DNA of 56,345 bases, taken from NCBI GenBank assembly GCA_903910705.1, contig CAIWAN010000085.1:1-56345 (forward strand). Direction: 5' to 3'. Below the pieces are notes generated by a model that was not told the DNA's origin, did not search any database, and worked only from the letters and a program-made list of their open reading frames with translations. This document shows positions 1 through 9,535 of the stretch, piece by piece. The translations under genes were made by a program, and so were the position numbers. Each line of letters starts with the position of its first letter. The stretch's first letter is position 1. Source of the DNA: an uncultured Candidatus Marinamargulisbacteria bacterium (GTDB lineage Bacteria > Margulisbacteria > Riflemargulisbacteria > GWF2-35-9).

Positions 1-1
1 A

Positions 2-208
2 GATATCCTCCGGTTAGAACTATTTCTTGAGGAAATAGATCATATTGAAAATAAAGAATATGATGAAAAAGTTGATACTTTGCCCAGCAATGACCGATAT
101 TTTAATGAATACGTTGCACACGATGTGCCTATATATGTCATTCAAAATCAAAAATTTGTGAAATTTTATGGTAACTTCAAGCGATATATTTATTATGTAC
201 TACTATAA
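2..208 (+). CDS. C-terminal end of an unknown protein (partial, cut by the window edge)
   Basis: The second forward frame is open from the window edge to a TAA at 206-208 and encodes about 68 residues beginning DILRLELFLEEIDHIEN and ending KRYIYYVLL. The composition (acidic, then aromatic and basic) looks like a genuine soluble protein tail. It is too short to be listed as an ORF because the start lies outside the window. It overlaps the start of the following metallo-hydrolase gene, so the two were probably translated together. I do not recognise the family. Base composition is AT-rich, like the next gene and unlike ppdK. Confidence 0.55.
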   Translation, partial: DILRLELFLEEIDHIENKEYDEKVDTLPSNDRYFNEYVAHDVPIYVIQNQKFVKFYGNFKRYIYYVLL

Positions 209-1577
209 ATTAATTAGCCTCAACCAAAGTCAATCTCAGCAAGGACTATCATTTAACTTAGCCACAGGCAATTTAATTGAACTTAATGGTAAACGTGTAT
301 CGTTAGGAGTGGTTCCAAATCAAACAAAATCTAATTTGGCTTCCAACGAACTTCCAGATATTGTTGTGATCCCTGAGTACTTTATAGGCAATATTAGTCT
401 CATGGGAGTTTTCTTTTTGGCAGTGATGTCGAGTGCTCAAAAAAAGACTCCTATGACAATTGTAGTTACCGACAAAATTATGAAGGAGCGGTTAATAACT
501 TATATGGAAGAAGGATTCCGTCCAAATATTATGAAACATTTAGATACGCTTAATATTTCAGAGGAGGATCGTGTTTTTTTAAAAAATGAGTATGAATATT
601 TTGATCAAGCAGAACGGTCTGTGGATGAAATGATGACAATCATAACGATGGAAGATTGTGACCTCGATATAAAAAGGGAGGGTGCCGATTATTATATCGG
701 AGGGAGAAAATACTTCACAAGCGACATCAAACCAATAGATATTGGCGGGCTCAAACCGTTACCTCCTTGGACGCCGACATTTGGAGTTCTGACTGTTGGG
801 AATACATCGGGAGCTTATGGACATGCTCCTGCAACAAATCTCATTGTTAGATATAATGCAGAAGAAACCTCAAGGTCGCTATGGATAGACTGCGGTCCAC
901 AAATGAGAGAACTTGCTATGTCTGCTGGAGAAAATATTGAGTCTATCGATTTAGTTCTCACACATGGACACGAAGATCACGACGTTGGAATTTGGGACTT
1001 ATTACTAGATCAACGGTGTAAACGTATAAACCTTATTACTCATCTGATTTATGCCGATTCATTTTTTAAAAAAGCTAAAGCCCTTAATTTATTAGATAGA
1101 GCAAAAGAAAAAGTGATATTAACTGAACTATCCCCTCGGAATGCAACATCATCACAAAGAACGACACTTCAAATTCATGGGTTAAACATACAAGCAGAAT
1201 GGGCTGTTCATGGAATGCCCACTATTTCTCTAAAAATTCAAAAAGACGGGAAAACCTTTATTTATACTTCTGATACAGCCGTTTCCAGCGAAAGAATATC
1301 AACCTTATTAAAATCAGGTGCAATGACTGATAAGCGAGTCCATCAACTTCAAGATTTTTTTATGATTCCTCATTGTGATCTTTTCATCGAAGAAATGGGC
1401 GCTATGCTTCTTGACGGAGAGCATCGAGGGGGCGTTAACCATAATAATTCCCTTGATACCATTAAGCCGAATCATATCGGAATCCATCGTGTTGTCCATT
1501 GGAACGCTGCAAACAAAGATATGATTCCCCCAACAATCAAGGCACCCTATATGGAACCAATTACAATCATTCACTAA
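168..1577 (+). CDS. Metallo-beta-lactamase-fold hydrolase with an unrecognised N-terminal domain
   Basis: The C-terminal half (about residues 205-469) is a metallo-beta-lactamase fold. It has the metal-binding motif THGHEDHDVG near residue 264, a later metal-ligand candidate in YTSDTAVS, and late histidines in GGVNHNN and HIGIHRVVHW. Such proteins are usually two-metal phosphodiesterases, nucleases or hydrolases; the substrate here is unknown. The first ~200 residues (for example LPDIVVIPEYFIGN) form a separate domain I cannot name. No good Shine-Dalgarno site precedes the ATG at 168. The ATG at 195 (MYYYKLIS) would reduce overlap with the upstream gene from 41 to 14 bases and is a serious alternative. 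The gene is AT-rich compared with ppdK downstream. It is well separated from ppdK by about 235 bases and not obviously co-transcribed with it. Confidence 0.8.
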   Translation: MVTSSDIFIMYYYKLISLNQSQSQQGLSFNLATGNLIELNGKRVSLGVVPNQTKSNLASNELPDIVVIPEYFIGNISLMGVFFLAVMSSAQKKTPMTIVVTDKIMKERLITYMEEGFRPNIMKHLDTLNISEEDRVFLKNEYEYFDQAERSVDEMMTIITMEDCDLDIKREGADYYIGGRKYFTSDIKPIDIGGLKPLPPWTPTFGVLTVGNTSGAYGHAPATNLIVRYNAEETSRSLWIDCGPQMRELAMSAGENIESIDLVLTHGHEDHDVGIWDLLLDQRCKRINLITHLIYADSFFKKAKALNLLDRAKEKVILTELSPRNATSSQRTTLQIHGLNIQAEWAVHGMPTISLKIQKDGKTFIYTSDTAVSSERISTLLKSGAMTDKRVHQLQDFFMIPHCDLFIEEMGAMLLDGEHRGGVNHNNSLDTIKPNHIGIHRVVHWNAANKDMIPPTIKAPYMEPITIIH

Positions 1578-1812
1578 TCATTTCACTCACTACTCTTAAA
1601 AGTGGCTCACTTTTACATGAGCATATGGCTCAAATTTGTGCGGACAAAATTACCAAATGTATTAATTTCACATATTTTATATGTTAAGAGTCTGATATAT
1701 CACAAAATCCATATAGTCTAAGGTTGCTGAGCCGTGTATAATTACGGTCGAAAAACAAACCCCGCATTCACCACAATTTGCAATAGTGAAGGACGGGTTA
1801 AGGAGGAAAAGA

Positions 1813-4602
1813 ATGGGTAAGCAGGTATATTTTTTTGGTAATGGAAAGGCAGACGGTCACGGAACAATGAAGGATCTTCTCGGCGGTAAAGGGGCAGGCC
1901 TTGCAGAGATGACGAATTCTGGCGTTGCTGTCCCCGCAGGGTTTACCATCACAACAGAAGTTTGCGATGCGTTCTATAAAAATGACAAAAAGATGCCTGC
2001 TTCACTGAATGACGAAGTCGAAGAGCATATCACCAAGCTTGAAGCGTCAATGGGCATGAAGCTCGGCGATGCAACGAATCCGCTTCTCGTTTCAGTTCGT
2101 TCAGGGGCTCGTGATTCGATGCCCGGTATGATGGACACGGTGCTTAACTTGGGAATCAATGACCTCGTGGTTGAAGGACTTATCAAAAAGACAGGCAATG
2201 CTCGTTTCGCATGGGACTCCTATCGTCGTTTTATCCAAATGTTCTCGGATGTTGCGATGGACGTCAGCAAGCACCTTTTCGAGGAAGCGCTTACCGAAGA
2301 AAAACACAAACTCGCTGCCAAATTAGGCCGAGATAAAAGTGATGTAAAGGATACGGATCTTTCAGCGAATGACCTTAAAGAGCTTGTCACTACATATAAA
2401 GCTATTTACAAAAAAGCCAAAGGCGAAGATTTTCCTCAAGACCCTCGCGTTCAGCTTTGGGCCTCGATCGGTGCCGTGTTCAATAGCTGGAACAATGAGC
2501 GCGCGATCGTTTATCGTCAAAAGTACAGCATTAAAGGTCTTCTAGGGACAGCTGTTAATGTTCAAGCGATGGTTTTTGGTAACATGGGTGACACCTCGGC
2601 TACTGGGGTTTGTTTCTCTCGTAACCCAGCCAATGGCGAGAATCTGTTCTATGGTGAATTCCTTGTTAATGCACAAGGCGAAGACGTGGTTGCGGGTATT
2701 CGTACCCCACAAAAGATATCGCTAGAGTCGTCGATCGAGTGGGCTGAGACCAATGGTATCAGTGAGGCCGATCGTTCTGCTCAGTATCCTTCTCTCGAAG
2801 AAGTGATGCCCGCGGCTTACAAGCAGCTGATCGCTTACAAAAACAATCTTGAAAAGCATTACCGTGATATGCAAGATATGGAGTTCACCATTCAAGAAGG
2901 TAACCTCTACATGCTTCAAACCCGTAATGCTAAGCGCACCGGCTTTGCAGCCATTAAGTGTGCCGTTGATATGGTTAAAGAAGGCATGATCTCTGAGAAG
3001 GAAGCGGTGCTTCGTGTTAACGCTGATCAACTCAATGAGATCCTTCGTCCTGTTTTTGAACTCAAGGACAAAGAACAGGCCAAAGCAGATGGCAATGTCA
3101 TTGCTCGTGGTCTCAATGCAGGTCCAGGTGCCGCATGTGGTCAAGTTTATTTCAGTGCAGCGGATGCCGTTGAAGCAGCCGAGAAGCGTAATGAAAAAGT
3201 TATTTTGGTTCGTATCGAAACAACGCCTGAAGATATTAAAGGTATGATCGCAGCCGAAGGTATTCTGACGGCTATGGGTGGGGCGACCTCGCATGCGGCT
3301 GTTGTGGCTCGTCAGCTCGGCACGGTTTGCGTTGCCGGTTGCGGAAAGCTCAACATCGATTATGCAAAACAGCAATTGTCGGTGGGTAACGTTGTCGTGA
3401 AAAAAGGTGAATTCCTTTCTATCGATGGATTTACGGGTGAAGTGATCGTCGGTAAGATCAAAACGATCCCTTCCGAAGTTCTTCAAGTTCTGCTTGAGAA
3501 AACCCTTAAGGCGTCCGAATCAGAGCTTTATCAAGAATATGAACTCATTATGAAATGGGCCGATGGGTTCCGCACGATGGTAGTTCGTACCAATGCCGAT
3601 CAACCCGATCAAGCTGAGGTCGCGCGTATTTTTGGTGCTGAGGGTATTGGTCTTTGCCGTACCGAGCACATGTTCTTCGGTGGTGACCGCATTAAATCTG
3701 TTCGTGAGATGATCCTTGCCAGTGATACCGCCGGACGTGAAAAGGCCTTGGCTAAACTCCTTCCGATGCAGAAAGAAGACTTCGTTGGGCTTTTCGAAGC
3801 GATGGATGGACTTCCTGTGACGATCCGTTTACTGGACCCCCCGCTTCATGAGTTCCTTCCTCACCAAGTGACCGAAATGGCCGAACTAGCTAATGAGATG
3901 GGCGTTTCGCTCGATATCGTTAAAGCAAAAGTTCAGTCCTTGCACGAATTTAATCCGATGCTCGGTCACCGCGGTTGCCGCCTAGGGATCACGTACCCCG
4001 AGATCTATGACATGCAATTCCGCGCCATTATTTTGGCCGCGATCGACATTAAGAAGAGTGGCAAGGATATCGTTCCTGAGATCATGATCCCCTTGGTGGG
4101 TGACGTGAAAGAGTACACGATCCTTCGCGACAATTGTGTTGCGATCATCAAAGAAGAGCTCGCTAGAGCGGGTGTGGCGATCGAATACAAGATCGGGACG
4201 ATGATCGAGGTTCCTCGTGCGGCACTGACTGCAGACGCGATCGGTGCAGAGGCCGAGTTCTTCTCCTTCGGAACAAATGATCTCACGCAGATGACGTGCG
4301 GTTTTAGCCGTGACGATTCGGGTAGTTTCCTTGGTGAATACGTTGAAAAAGGTATTTACGATCAAGACCCCTTCCAAGTCCTCGACCAAGTGGGCGTGGG
4401 CGGTTTGATGCAGATCGCCATCGAAAAAGGGAAGAGTGTTCGTAAAGATATTAAGCTTGGCATCTGTGGTGAGCATGGTGGAGAACCGACAACGGTCGAA
4501 TTCTGTCACCGTATTGGCCTCAGCTATGTCAGTTGTTCTCCTTATCGTGTTCCGATCGCTCGTTTAGCAGCGGCTCACGCAGCGATAAAAGACCTCAAAT
4601 AA
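1813..4602 (+). CDS. ppdK: Pyruvate, phosphate dikinase
   Basis: PpdK interconverts pyruvate, ATP and phosphate with phosphoenolpyruvate, AMP and pyrophosphate in the cytoplasm. The protein (929 aa from this start) has the N-terminal ATP-grasp region (GGKGAGLAEMTNSG, SVRSGARDSMPGMMDT). It has the mobile phosphohistidine domain with the signature GGATSHAAVVARQLG, and the C-terminal PEP-binding barrel (GLCRTEHMFF, FFSFGTNDLTQM, LGICGEHGGEP). The ORF track starts at a GTG at 1786. I prefer the ATG at 1813, because a strong AGGAGG at 1801-1806 sits about 6 bases before it and the family begins at MGKQVYFFG. It is slightly longer than typical family members, through a lysine-rich insert around residues 170-205. 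A TATAAT at 1737-1742 could be its -10 box, but no convincing -35 is visible. The reaction suits pyrophosphate-linked glycolysis or gluconeogenesis. Confidence 0.97.
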   Translation: MGKQVYFFGNGKADGHGTMKDLLGGKGAGLAEMTNSGVAVPAGFTITTEVCDAFYKNDKKMPASLNDEVEEHITKLEASMGMKLGDATNPLLVSVRSGARDSMPGMMDTVLNLGINDLVVEGLIKKTGNARFAWDSYRRFIQMFSDVAMDVSKHLFEEALTEEKHKLAAKLGRDKSDVKDTDLSANDLKELVTTYKAIYKKAKGEDFPQDPRVQLWASIGAVFNSWNNERAIVYRQKYSIKGLLGTAVNVQAMVFGNMGDTSATGVCFSRNPANGENLFYGEFLVNAQGEDVVAGIRTPQKISLESSIEWAETNGISEADRSAQYPSLEEVMPAAYKQLIAYKNNLEKHYRDMQDMEFTIQEGNLYMLQTRNAKRTGFAAIKCAVDMVKEGMISEKEAVLRVNADQLNEILRPVFELKDKEQAKADGNVIARGLNAGPGAACGQVYFSAADAVEAAEKRNEKVILVRIETTPEDIKGMIAAEGILTAMGGATSHAAVVARQLGTVCVAGCGKLNIDYAKQQLSVGNVVVKKGEFLSIDGFTGEVIVGKIKTIPSEVLQVLLEKTLKASESELYQEYELIMKWADGFRTMVVRTNADQPDQAEVARIFGAEGIGLCRTEHMFFGGDRIKSVREMILASDTAGREKALAKLLPMQKEDFVGLFEAMDGLPVTIRLLDPPLHEFLPHQVTEMAELANEMGVSLDIVKAKVQSLHEFNPMLGHRGCRLGITYPEIYDMQFRAIILAAIDIKKSGKDIVPEIMIPLVGDVKEYTILRDNCVAIIKEELARAGVAIEYKIGTMIEVPRAALTADAIGAEAEFFSFGTNDLTQMTCGFSRDDSGSFLGEYVEKGIYDQDPFQVLDQVGVGGLMQIAIEKGKSVRKDIKLGICGEHGGEPTTVEFCHRIGLSYVSCSPYRVPIARLAAAHAAIKDLK

Positions 4603-4619
4603 GCTCCTCAGTTACCATT

Positions 4620-4674
4620 CACCCTCTCCATGAAAATGGAGGGGGTGCCCTGAGCGGAGTCGAAGGGCGGGTGA
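4620..4674. repeat. Dispersed palindromic repeat, copy 1 (ppdK-dnaG gap)
   Basis: The gap holds CACCCTCTCCAT-GAAA-ATGGAGGGGGTG, a near-perfect hairpin. It is followed by GCC-CTGAGCGGAGTCGAA-GGGCGGGTGAG, which fits the pattern of the other copies at 42020, 42448, 47407 and 50815. It may act as a transcription attenuator between ppdK and dnaG, but there is no T-tract. The copy ends only 3 bases before the dnaG ATG, so it probably supplies the purine-rich stretch used for translation initiation. Confidence 0.7.
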
Positions 4675-4677
4675 GTC

Positions 4678-6399
4678 ATGGTTGAAGAAGCGATCATTCA
4701 CCAGATCAAAGAGCGGACCGATATCGCAGACACCATCGGTCAGTATGTCACGCTAAAACGACGCGGCGGCAACCTTCTCGGCCTGTGTCCCTTTCATAAC
4801 GAAAAATCCCCTTCCTTTACGGTCAATACAGCCAAAAATATTTGGCATTGTTTTGGTTGTGGAGAAGGCGGAAATATTTTCCAATTTATCATGAAGATCG
4901 AAAATCTTTCCTTTCCCGAGACCCTTAAAATGCTCGGAGAGCGAGCGGGTATTGCTATGGCCGACCTGATGGGCGGCAAAGAACACCGAAAAGAAGAGGG
5001 GTTATTTCAAATCCTGCTTGAGGCTCAAGGGATTTACCGAGAGCTTTTGTCGCATGCTCGTGCTCAAGAGTATATCAAAAAACGAGACCTTAACGAGGTG
5101 TCCATCAAAACGTGGAACATCGGGTATACGGGGCCCAAAGGGCAATTTATCGCTAGTCGATTTAAAGGACGTTACTCCGAAGACCTGTTGGTTTCATCCG
5201 GTTTGTTTATCAGTACGCCGAATGGGTTGATAGATCGGTTCCAAGATCGGTTAATGTTTCCTATTCTTGACCTGCAAAGCCGAGTGGTGGGGTTCGGAGG
5301 CCGTACACTAGGGGATGACTCTGCCAAGTATATCAACTCTCCCGAAACACCCGTTTATCATAAAAGCAATTTTTTATACGGGCTCGCCCAGACGAAGCAA
5401 GATGTAAAGACCGAGGGTTGTTTGATCCTTGTCGAGGGTTATATGGATGCCGTTGGCCTTCATCAAGCGGGTATCAAGCCTGTAGCCGCGGTATTGGGGA
5501 CAGCGCTGACGATCCCTCAAATTAAACTTGCCGAGCGGTTTACTGATAAAGTATTCCTTTGCTTTGACGCGGACGAGGCGGGGCGAAAAGCTGCGCGACG
5601 AGCGGCTGAAGTCGTGCCTCATACCAAAGTCGAACTCCGAGTGATTCGCTTGAAAGACGCGAAGGACCCCGATGAGTTCGTTAAAAAGTTTGGCGCAGCG
5701 GCCTTTGATCTAGCCAAGGAAGATTCGTTGCCTTTGCTTCGATTCTTGGTTGAAAGTGCGTTAGAGCAGATCGGCCCTATCGAGAAAGCGTTCTCGTGGT
5801 CGGGTGAAGACAAAGCCCATGTGGTCAAAGAGGTCAAAGCACTGCTTGCTGGTCAAGATGAGATCGTGAAGTCCGAATATGTGACATGGCTCGCTAATAC
5901 GCTGCACGTGGATGCTGACTTGATCAAAAATCGATTTTTTTCTTACGGGTCGCTTCGGGTGAATGTCGGCACCTCGTACACGGGAACCCCCAAACAGGAT
6001 AAATATCATAAATTGGAGCGGGGGATACTTGGGATTCTATTATCGGAAGTCACGTTACGAGCGGATTACCTCGATCAATTGCCAGAGGATGATATCGAGG
6101 ATGTTGACCATAAGAAGATCATCCATATTTTACGCTCACAGCCGACCGCCTTATTGGAAGACTTAATGAATACCGTTGAGGCTGATTTGTCAAAAAAAAT
6201 GGCAGATTTGGTCATGATCCTCCATGTCGCTGACCGAAAACTATTCTTGGAAGAGTCCTTAAACGCCCTGAGGAAGCGGATTAGAGACCGAAAGATCGAC
6301 GCGATCAAACAAACAATAAAACAGCTTGAAAAACTGGGCGATTTTGATAAACTAACACAAGCCCAGAATGAACTCTCCAAATTGAAAAAAATCCTATGA
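4678..6399 (+). CDS. dnaG: DNA primase
   Basis: DnaG makes RNA primers for chromosome replication. The N-terminal CHC2 zinc-binding domain is visible ([13 protein letters not shown] and [14 protein letters not shown], residues ~35-70). The core and TOPRIM domain follow, with [17 protein letters not shown] and the acidic motif [15 protein letters not shown] (~residues 245-310). The C-terminal ~150 residues would be the helicase-interaction domain, more weakly conserved as usual. The length of 573 aa is normal. It is followed 10 bases later by rpoD, the classical primase-sigma pairing of the macromolecular synthesis operon (here without rpsU upstream). The start ATG lies directly behind a dispersed repeat. 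Confidence 0.97.
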   Translation: MVEEAIIHQIKERTDIADTIGQYVTLKRRGGNLLGLCPFHNEKSPSFTVNTAKNIWHCFGCGEGGNIFQFIMKIENLSFPETLKMLGERAGIAMADLMGGKEHRKEEGLFQILLEAQGIYRELLSHARAQEYIKKRDLNEVSIKTWNIGYTGPKGQFIASRFKGRYSEDLLVSSGLFISTPNGLIDRFQDRLMFPILDLQSRVVGFGGRTLGDDSAKYINSPETPVYHKSNFLYGLAQTKQDVKTEGCLILVEGYMDAVGLHQAGIKPVAAVLGTALTIPQIKLAERFTDKVFLCFDADEAGRKAARRAAEVVPHTKVELRVIRLKDAKDPDEFVKKFGAAAFDLAKEDSLPLLRFLVESALEQIGPIEKAFSWSGEDKAHVVKEVKALLAGQDEIVKSEYVTWLANTLHVDADLIKNRFFSYGSLRVNVGTSYTGTPKQDKYHKLERGILGILLSEVTLRADYLDQLPEDDIEDVDHKKIIHILRSQPTALLEDLMNTVEADLSKKMADLVMILHVADRKLFLEESLNALRKRIRDRKIDAIKQTIKQLEKLGDFDKLTQAQNELSKLKKIL

Positions 6400-6409
6400 G
6401 ACCCCAACT

Positions 6410-7423
6410 ATGACCGATGATGTAATTCTCGTTTCTGACCCCATCCCTAATGATGCTGATTTGATCGATATTCTGGATAAAACCGATGTTGGTCTTGATG
6501 ATATTGAGGTCGAAGTGACCGAAGAGATCGAGGTCACGGCTGAGGAGATCGAAGAGATCGAGGAAGAGATCGCCGAAGGGCCGTCGGGAGACCGTTTCGA
6601 TTCGATCAAGGTTTACCTTAAAGAGATCGGTCGGATCAAGCTGCTTACCACCGCTGAAGAGCTTGAAGTCGCTCGCAAAGTCCAAGACGAGCACGATGAA
6701 GAAGCGAAAAAGGTTCTCATTCGCGCCAACCTGCGTCTCGTTGTCAGTATCGCCAAACGCTATAATGGTCGCGGTCTTTCTTTTCTTGATCTTATCCAAG
6801 AGGGTAATATCGGCCTCATGAAGGCCACCGATAAATATGACTATACCAAAGGGTATAAATTCTCGACGTACGCGACGTGGTGGATCAGGCAAGCCATTAC
6901 TCGCGCTATAGCCGATCAATCTCGATCGATACGACTTCCGGTTCATGTGGTTGAGACGATCAATAAAATGAAAAAGATCACCAAAATGTTCGTTCAAGAC
7001 AATAAGCGAAAGCCCACCGAGGAAGAACTTGCCGAGCTGAGTGAATACCCCATCAGCAAGATCCGTGAATTGGTCAAGATCAGTCTGCTGCCCATTTCGC
7101 TAGAAAGCCCTATCGGGGACGATGATAGCAATAATCTGTCTGATATCGTCGAGGGTGATTCGTCAAAGAACCCCGAAGAAAAGGTGCTCGCTGATCTATT
7201 GCGGGAGGATCTCGAAAAAGTGCTCAATACCTATCTTACCGAACGGGAGCAAATGGTCATTCGTCTTCGGTTCGGTATGCATGACGGGATGCCTCGGACA
7301 CTTGAAGAAGTCGGGCATGTTTACAATGTAACCCGAGAGCGGATCCGCCAAATCGAATCCAAAGCGCTCGAGAAACTTCGCCTGCATACCAAAAACAGCC
7401 ACATGGCGTCGTATATCCTCTAA
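6410..7423 (+). CDS. rpoD: Primary RNA polymerase sigma factor (sigma-70)
   Basis: This 337-aa protein is the housekeeping-type sigma factor. After a short, very acidic N-terminus (residues 1-60, [18 protein letters not shown]) come region 1.2 ([17 protein letters not shown]) and region 2 ([20 protein letters not shown] and [17 protein letters not shown]). Region 3 and region 4 follow, the latter with the -35 recognition helix ([20 protein letters not shown]). A normal region 1.1 is absent; the acidic stretch may take its place, which is inference. The position directly behind dnaG supports the housekeeping role over an alternative sigma. The -10/-35 boxes found elsewhere in this window fit the sigma-70 consensus. 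Confidence 0.95.
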   Translation: MTDDVILVSDPIPNDADLIDILDKTDVGLDDIEVEVTEEIEVTAEEIEEIEEEIAEGPSGDRFDSIKVYLKEIGRIKLLTTAEELEVARKVQDEHDEEAKKVLIRANLRLVVSIAKRYNGRGLSFLDLIQEGNIGLMKATDKYDYTKGYKFSTYATWWIRQAITRAIADQSRSIRLPVHVVETINKMKKITKMFVQDNKRKPTEEELAELSEYPISKIRELVKISLLPISLESPIGDDDSNNLSDIVEGDSSKNPEEKVLADLLREDLEKVLNTYLTEREQMVIRLRFGMHDGMPRTLEEVGHVYNVTRERIRQIESKALEKLRLHTKNSHMASYIL

Positions 7424-7451
7424 ACTCATTAAAAAAATTAGGTAAATATAA

Positions 7452-7474
7452 GTGGAATCTCACGAAAATTCCAC
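7452..7474 (+). terminator. Weak terminator-like hairpin after rpoD
   Basis: GTGGAAT-CTCACGAAA-ATTCCAC forms a 7-bp stem in the 76-base gap after rpoD. No T-run follows, so it may be a pause or processing site and not an intrinsic terminator. Confidence 0.3.
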
Positions 7475-7499
7475 CGATAGATTGGATGTGTGAGCAATC

Positions 7500-9437
7500 A
7501 TGAATACCAAACAAGAAAGAGGCGTTGACGATATGAATAAGAAAATCATTGCAGATGTGGCTGATGCGCGAGAAGTAGTTGCAATAAAAACTTATAATGA
7601 AATTTGCTCAGCATACGATGTAGGGTTAACTGAAACCGCTAAGCTTATAATCGAAAAAAAACTCCCTAGCCTCGAAGAATCAGTAAAATATTTAATAGAT
7701 ATGTATCACGATAAGAATGTTAATCCAGAGAATTTTAGCCAACCTGAAATGAGTGAAATTCTTGTTAATGGTAAAGTCATTCTATCTCAAGAAAGGCGGC
7801 TTGAAATTATTGATTTATTCTCAAATATTCAAGACGTCTATTGTAATGACGAGCACAAGCTATCACAACATGAGAATATTGCTTTTCAAATCCTTTCTGT
7901 ATTAAAATTGTCTGCTTTTGCTGCAGCGAATGAAATATACGAGAGAATCAAAAGTGGAAGTATTGACCCTTGGAGTAAAATTAAGAAAATAATTAATTTT
8001 GCCGGAACCGCCAACCCTCTCCATTGGGCACATCTGGTGTCTATGCTTCAATCAGTGGCATATTCAATAGAGGCGAATAGAATTGATGTTGTTGCTCATA
8101 TATACGATTTTAGAAAAATTGACCCAGAAAACCCGAATGACATGGCAGCCTTTATTAATCGATACTATGTTGCTAAAGAAACGCTAAAGCCTTTTGGATC
8201 AATCTATGGGTTTAATGATCTGGATACAAAAATATATAATCGACTATGCGAATTAGCCGACCAAGGACTCGAGGTAATAAACTATGTCTTGGATCCTTCT
8301 GGTTATTTTGCAACTGATATTGTTGTAAAAGATCGAAACGGTAATACTTCTCAATTGCCTACGACAGAAGCGAATGAAGTTCTTCGCTATGCACCAGCTG
8401 ATGGTGAATCAAAGTTAGCTTATATGGTTGCTCAATTCGAAGCGGGTGTGCCAGCTTATTTAGCCCATTTTGCTGGAGATGATCACTATAATATATGTGA
8501 CACGCACAAGAACCTATTACGATTAATGATGGATTCGATTGGTAAAGTCGCTTTTATTGTTAAGCGTTCCAAAACGGAGCTAAATTCGGTCTTCAATTCC
8601 GGAATTCATCAGGTTGCAGCCCTCTTCAATGTTCGCAACAAGAAAAATATTGATAATATTAAATTGTTGAGACAGTTTGGCTATTTTGTTTTGGGTTTGG
8701 AAGAAGCCTTAATGGATCCAAAGAAAATAAAGAAAGCATATTCTGCGAATAACTCACACGGCCTTACCGTCCTTGAGAAACAACGAATTGAAGATCGTCG
8801 TGGTTTTATTGAAAGGAATATGGATTTATTAACTTTCAGATTGAAAGATAGTTATATTTTATCAATGCTTAACGATATCAATGAGGATGAAATAGCTGAA
8901 AGAGCTGTTTTAAGAAATGTCGATGATTCAACTGATATTTTGCAATTTACTATTAACGATTTTATCGATTCTTCAGGAGTAGATATTCAGGATGTGAAAG
9001 ATCAAATTATTAACATAAAGGGTGAACTTATTACTGCGTTAAATGTAAGTCGGGATGAATTCGATAAACTGATCCCTGTTAAAGCAAGGGAGATAATGCA
9101 GGTGATATTGGATATTGAAAATACGAGTAGCCATGAAATAGTCATCAAAGCAATATGTAACGCACTCGGAATAGAGCTTACTACTAATTTTGCCACCGTT
9201 CAGCATTCGTCAACATTTGGTCGAAATTTTTTCAAAGGCATTCCAACGGAACCATGGGCTGCTTTATTCATCCCTGTTTCAACGCTTAAGATTATATTTA
9301 ATGACTTACTGTCAAAATCTGGGGATGCTCCTTATGATCAATTAGCCAGAGAAACCTATGACATTAATAAAGGAATCAATGAGCAAGGTTCAGCCATTGC
9401 TAAAATTGCAGAAAAGCTTGGGATTCGTATAAACTAG
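7500..9437 (+). CDS. Unknown 645-aa protein with a nucleotidylyltransferase-like motif
   Basis: I do not recognise this family. Around residues 166-180 it reads NFAGTANPLHWAHLVSML, which resembles the ATP-binding loop of NadD/CoaD-type adenylyl- and cytidylyltransferases (GTFDPxHxGH). Near residue 320 is FAGDDHYN. Near residue 570 is QHSSTFGRNF, placed like the ISSTxIR motif of that superfamily. These three points suggest a large HIGH-superfamily nucleotidylyltransferase with long N- and C-terminal additions, but this is inference from short motifs. No membrane segment or signal peptide is visible. The start could be 7500, or the ATG at 7533, which has GAGG 10 bases upstream. Codon use and base composition are distinctly AT-richer than rpoD before it and the ABC operon after it, suggesting acquisition by transfer. 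It stands alone between rpoD and the sugar-transport promoter. Confidence 0.75.
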   Translation: MNTKQERGVDDMNKKIIADVADAREVVAIKTYNEICSAYDVGLTETAKLIIEKKLPSLEESVKYLIDMYHDKNVNPENFSQPEMSEILVNGKVILSQERRLEIIDLFSNIQDVYCNDEHKLSQHENIAFQILSVLKLSAFAAANEIYERIKSGSIDPWSKIKKIINFAGTANPLHWAHLVSMLQSVAYSIEANRIDVVAHIYDFRKIDPENPNDMAAFINRYYVAKETLKPFGSIYGFNDLDTKIYNRLCELADQGLEVINYVLDPSGYFATDIVVKDRNGNTSQLPTTEANEVLRYAPADGESKLAYMVAQFEAGVPAYLAHFAGDDHYNICDTHKNLLRLMMDSIGKVAFIVKRSKTELNSVFNSGIHQVAALFNVRNKKNIDNIKLLRQFGYFVLGLEEALMDPKKIKKAYSANNSHGLTVLEKQRIEDRRGFIERNMDLLTFRLKDSYILSMLNDINEDEIAERAVLRNVDDSTDILQFTINDFIDSSGVDIQDVKDQIINIKGELITALNVSRDEFDKLIPVKAREIMQVILDIENTSSHEIVIKAICNALGIELTTNFATVQHSSTFGRNFFKGIPTEPWAALFIPVSTLKIIFNDLLSKSGDAPYDQLARETYDINKGINEQGSAIAKIAEKLGIRIN

Positions 9438-9474
9438 TCGGGGTATGCCCCCCCCAATCTAGCACCGTTTATCG

Positions 9475-9503
9475 TTGACGACTATTGGGGTGGATGGTAA
9501 TAT
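9475..9503 (+). promoter_or_regulatory. Sigma-70-type promoter of the sugar ABC / GH8 operon
   Basis: TTGACG (9475-9480) and TAATAT (9498-9503) are separated by exactly 17 bases and lie about 33 bases upstream of the binding-protein ATG at 9536. Both boxes are one base from consensus. No operator palindrome is evident between the promoter and the gene. Confidence 0.7.
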
Positions 9504-9535
9504 ACCGCCATCAAATTCTCCACCGAGGTGACCTT

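Noticed and set aside
2722-3486. 254-aa minus-strand ORF inside ppdK
   Set aside because: It is an antisense shadow of a strongly conserved gene; the protein is rich in Asn, His and Phe with no domain, and there is no ribosome site.
3982-4509. 175-aa minus-strand ORF inside the ppdK C-terminus
   Set aside because: Antisense shadow of the PEP-binding barrel coding region, no motif of its own.
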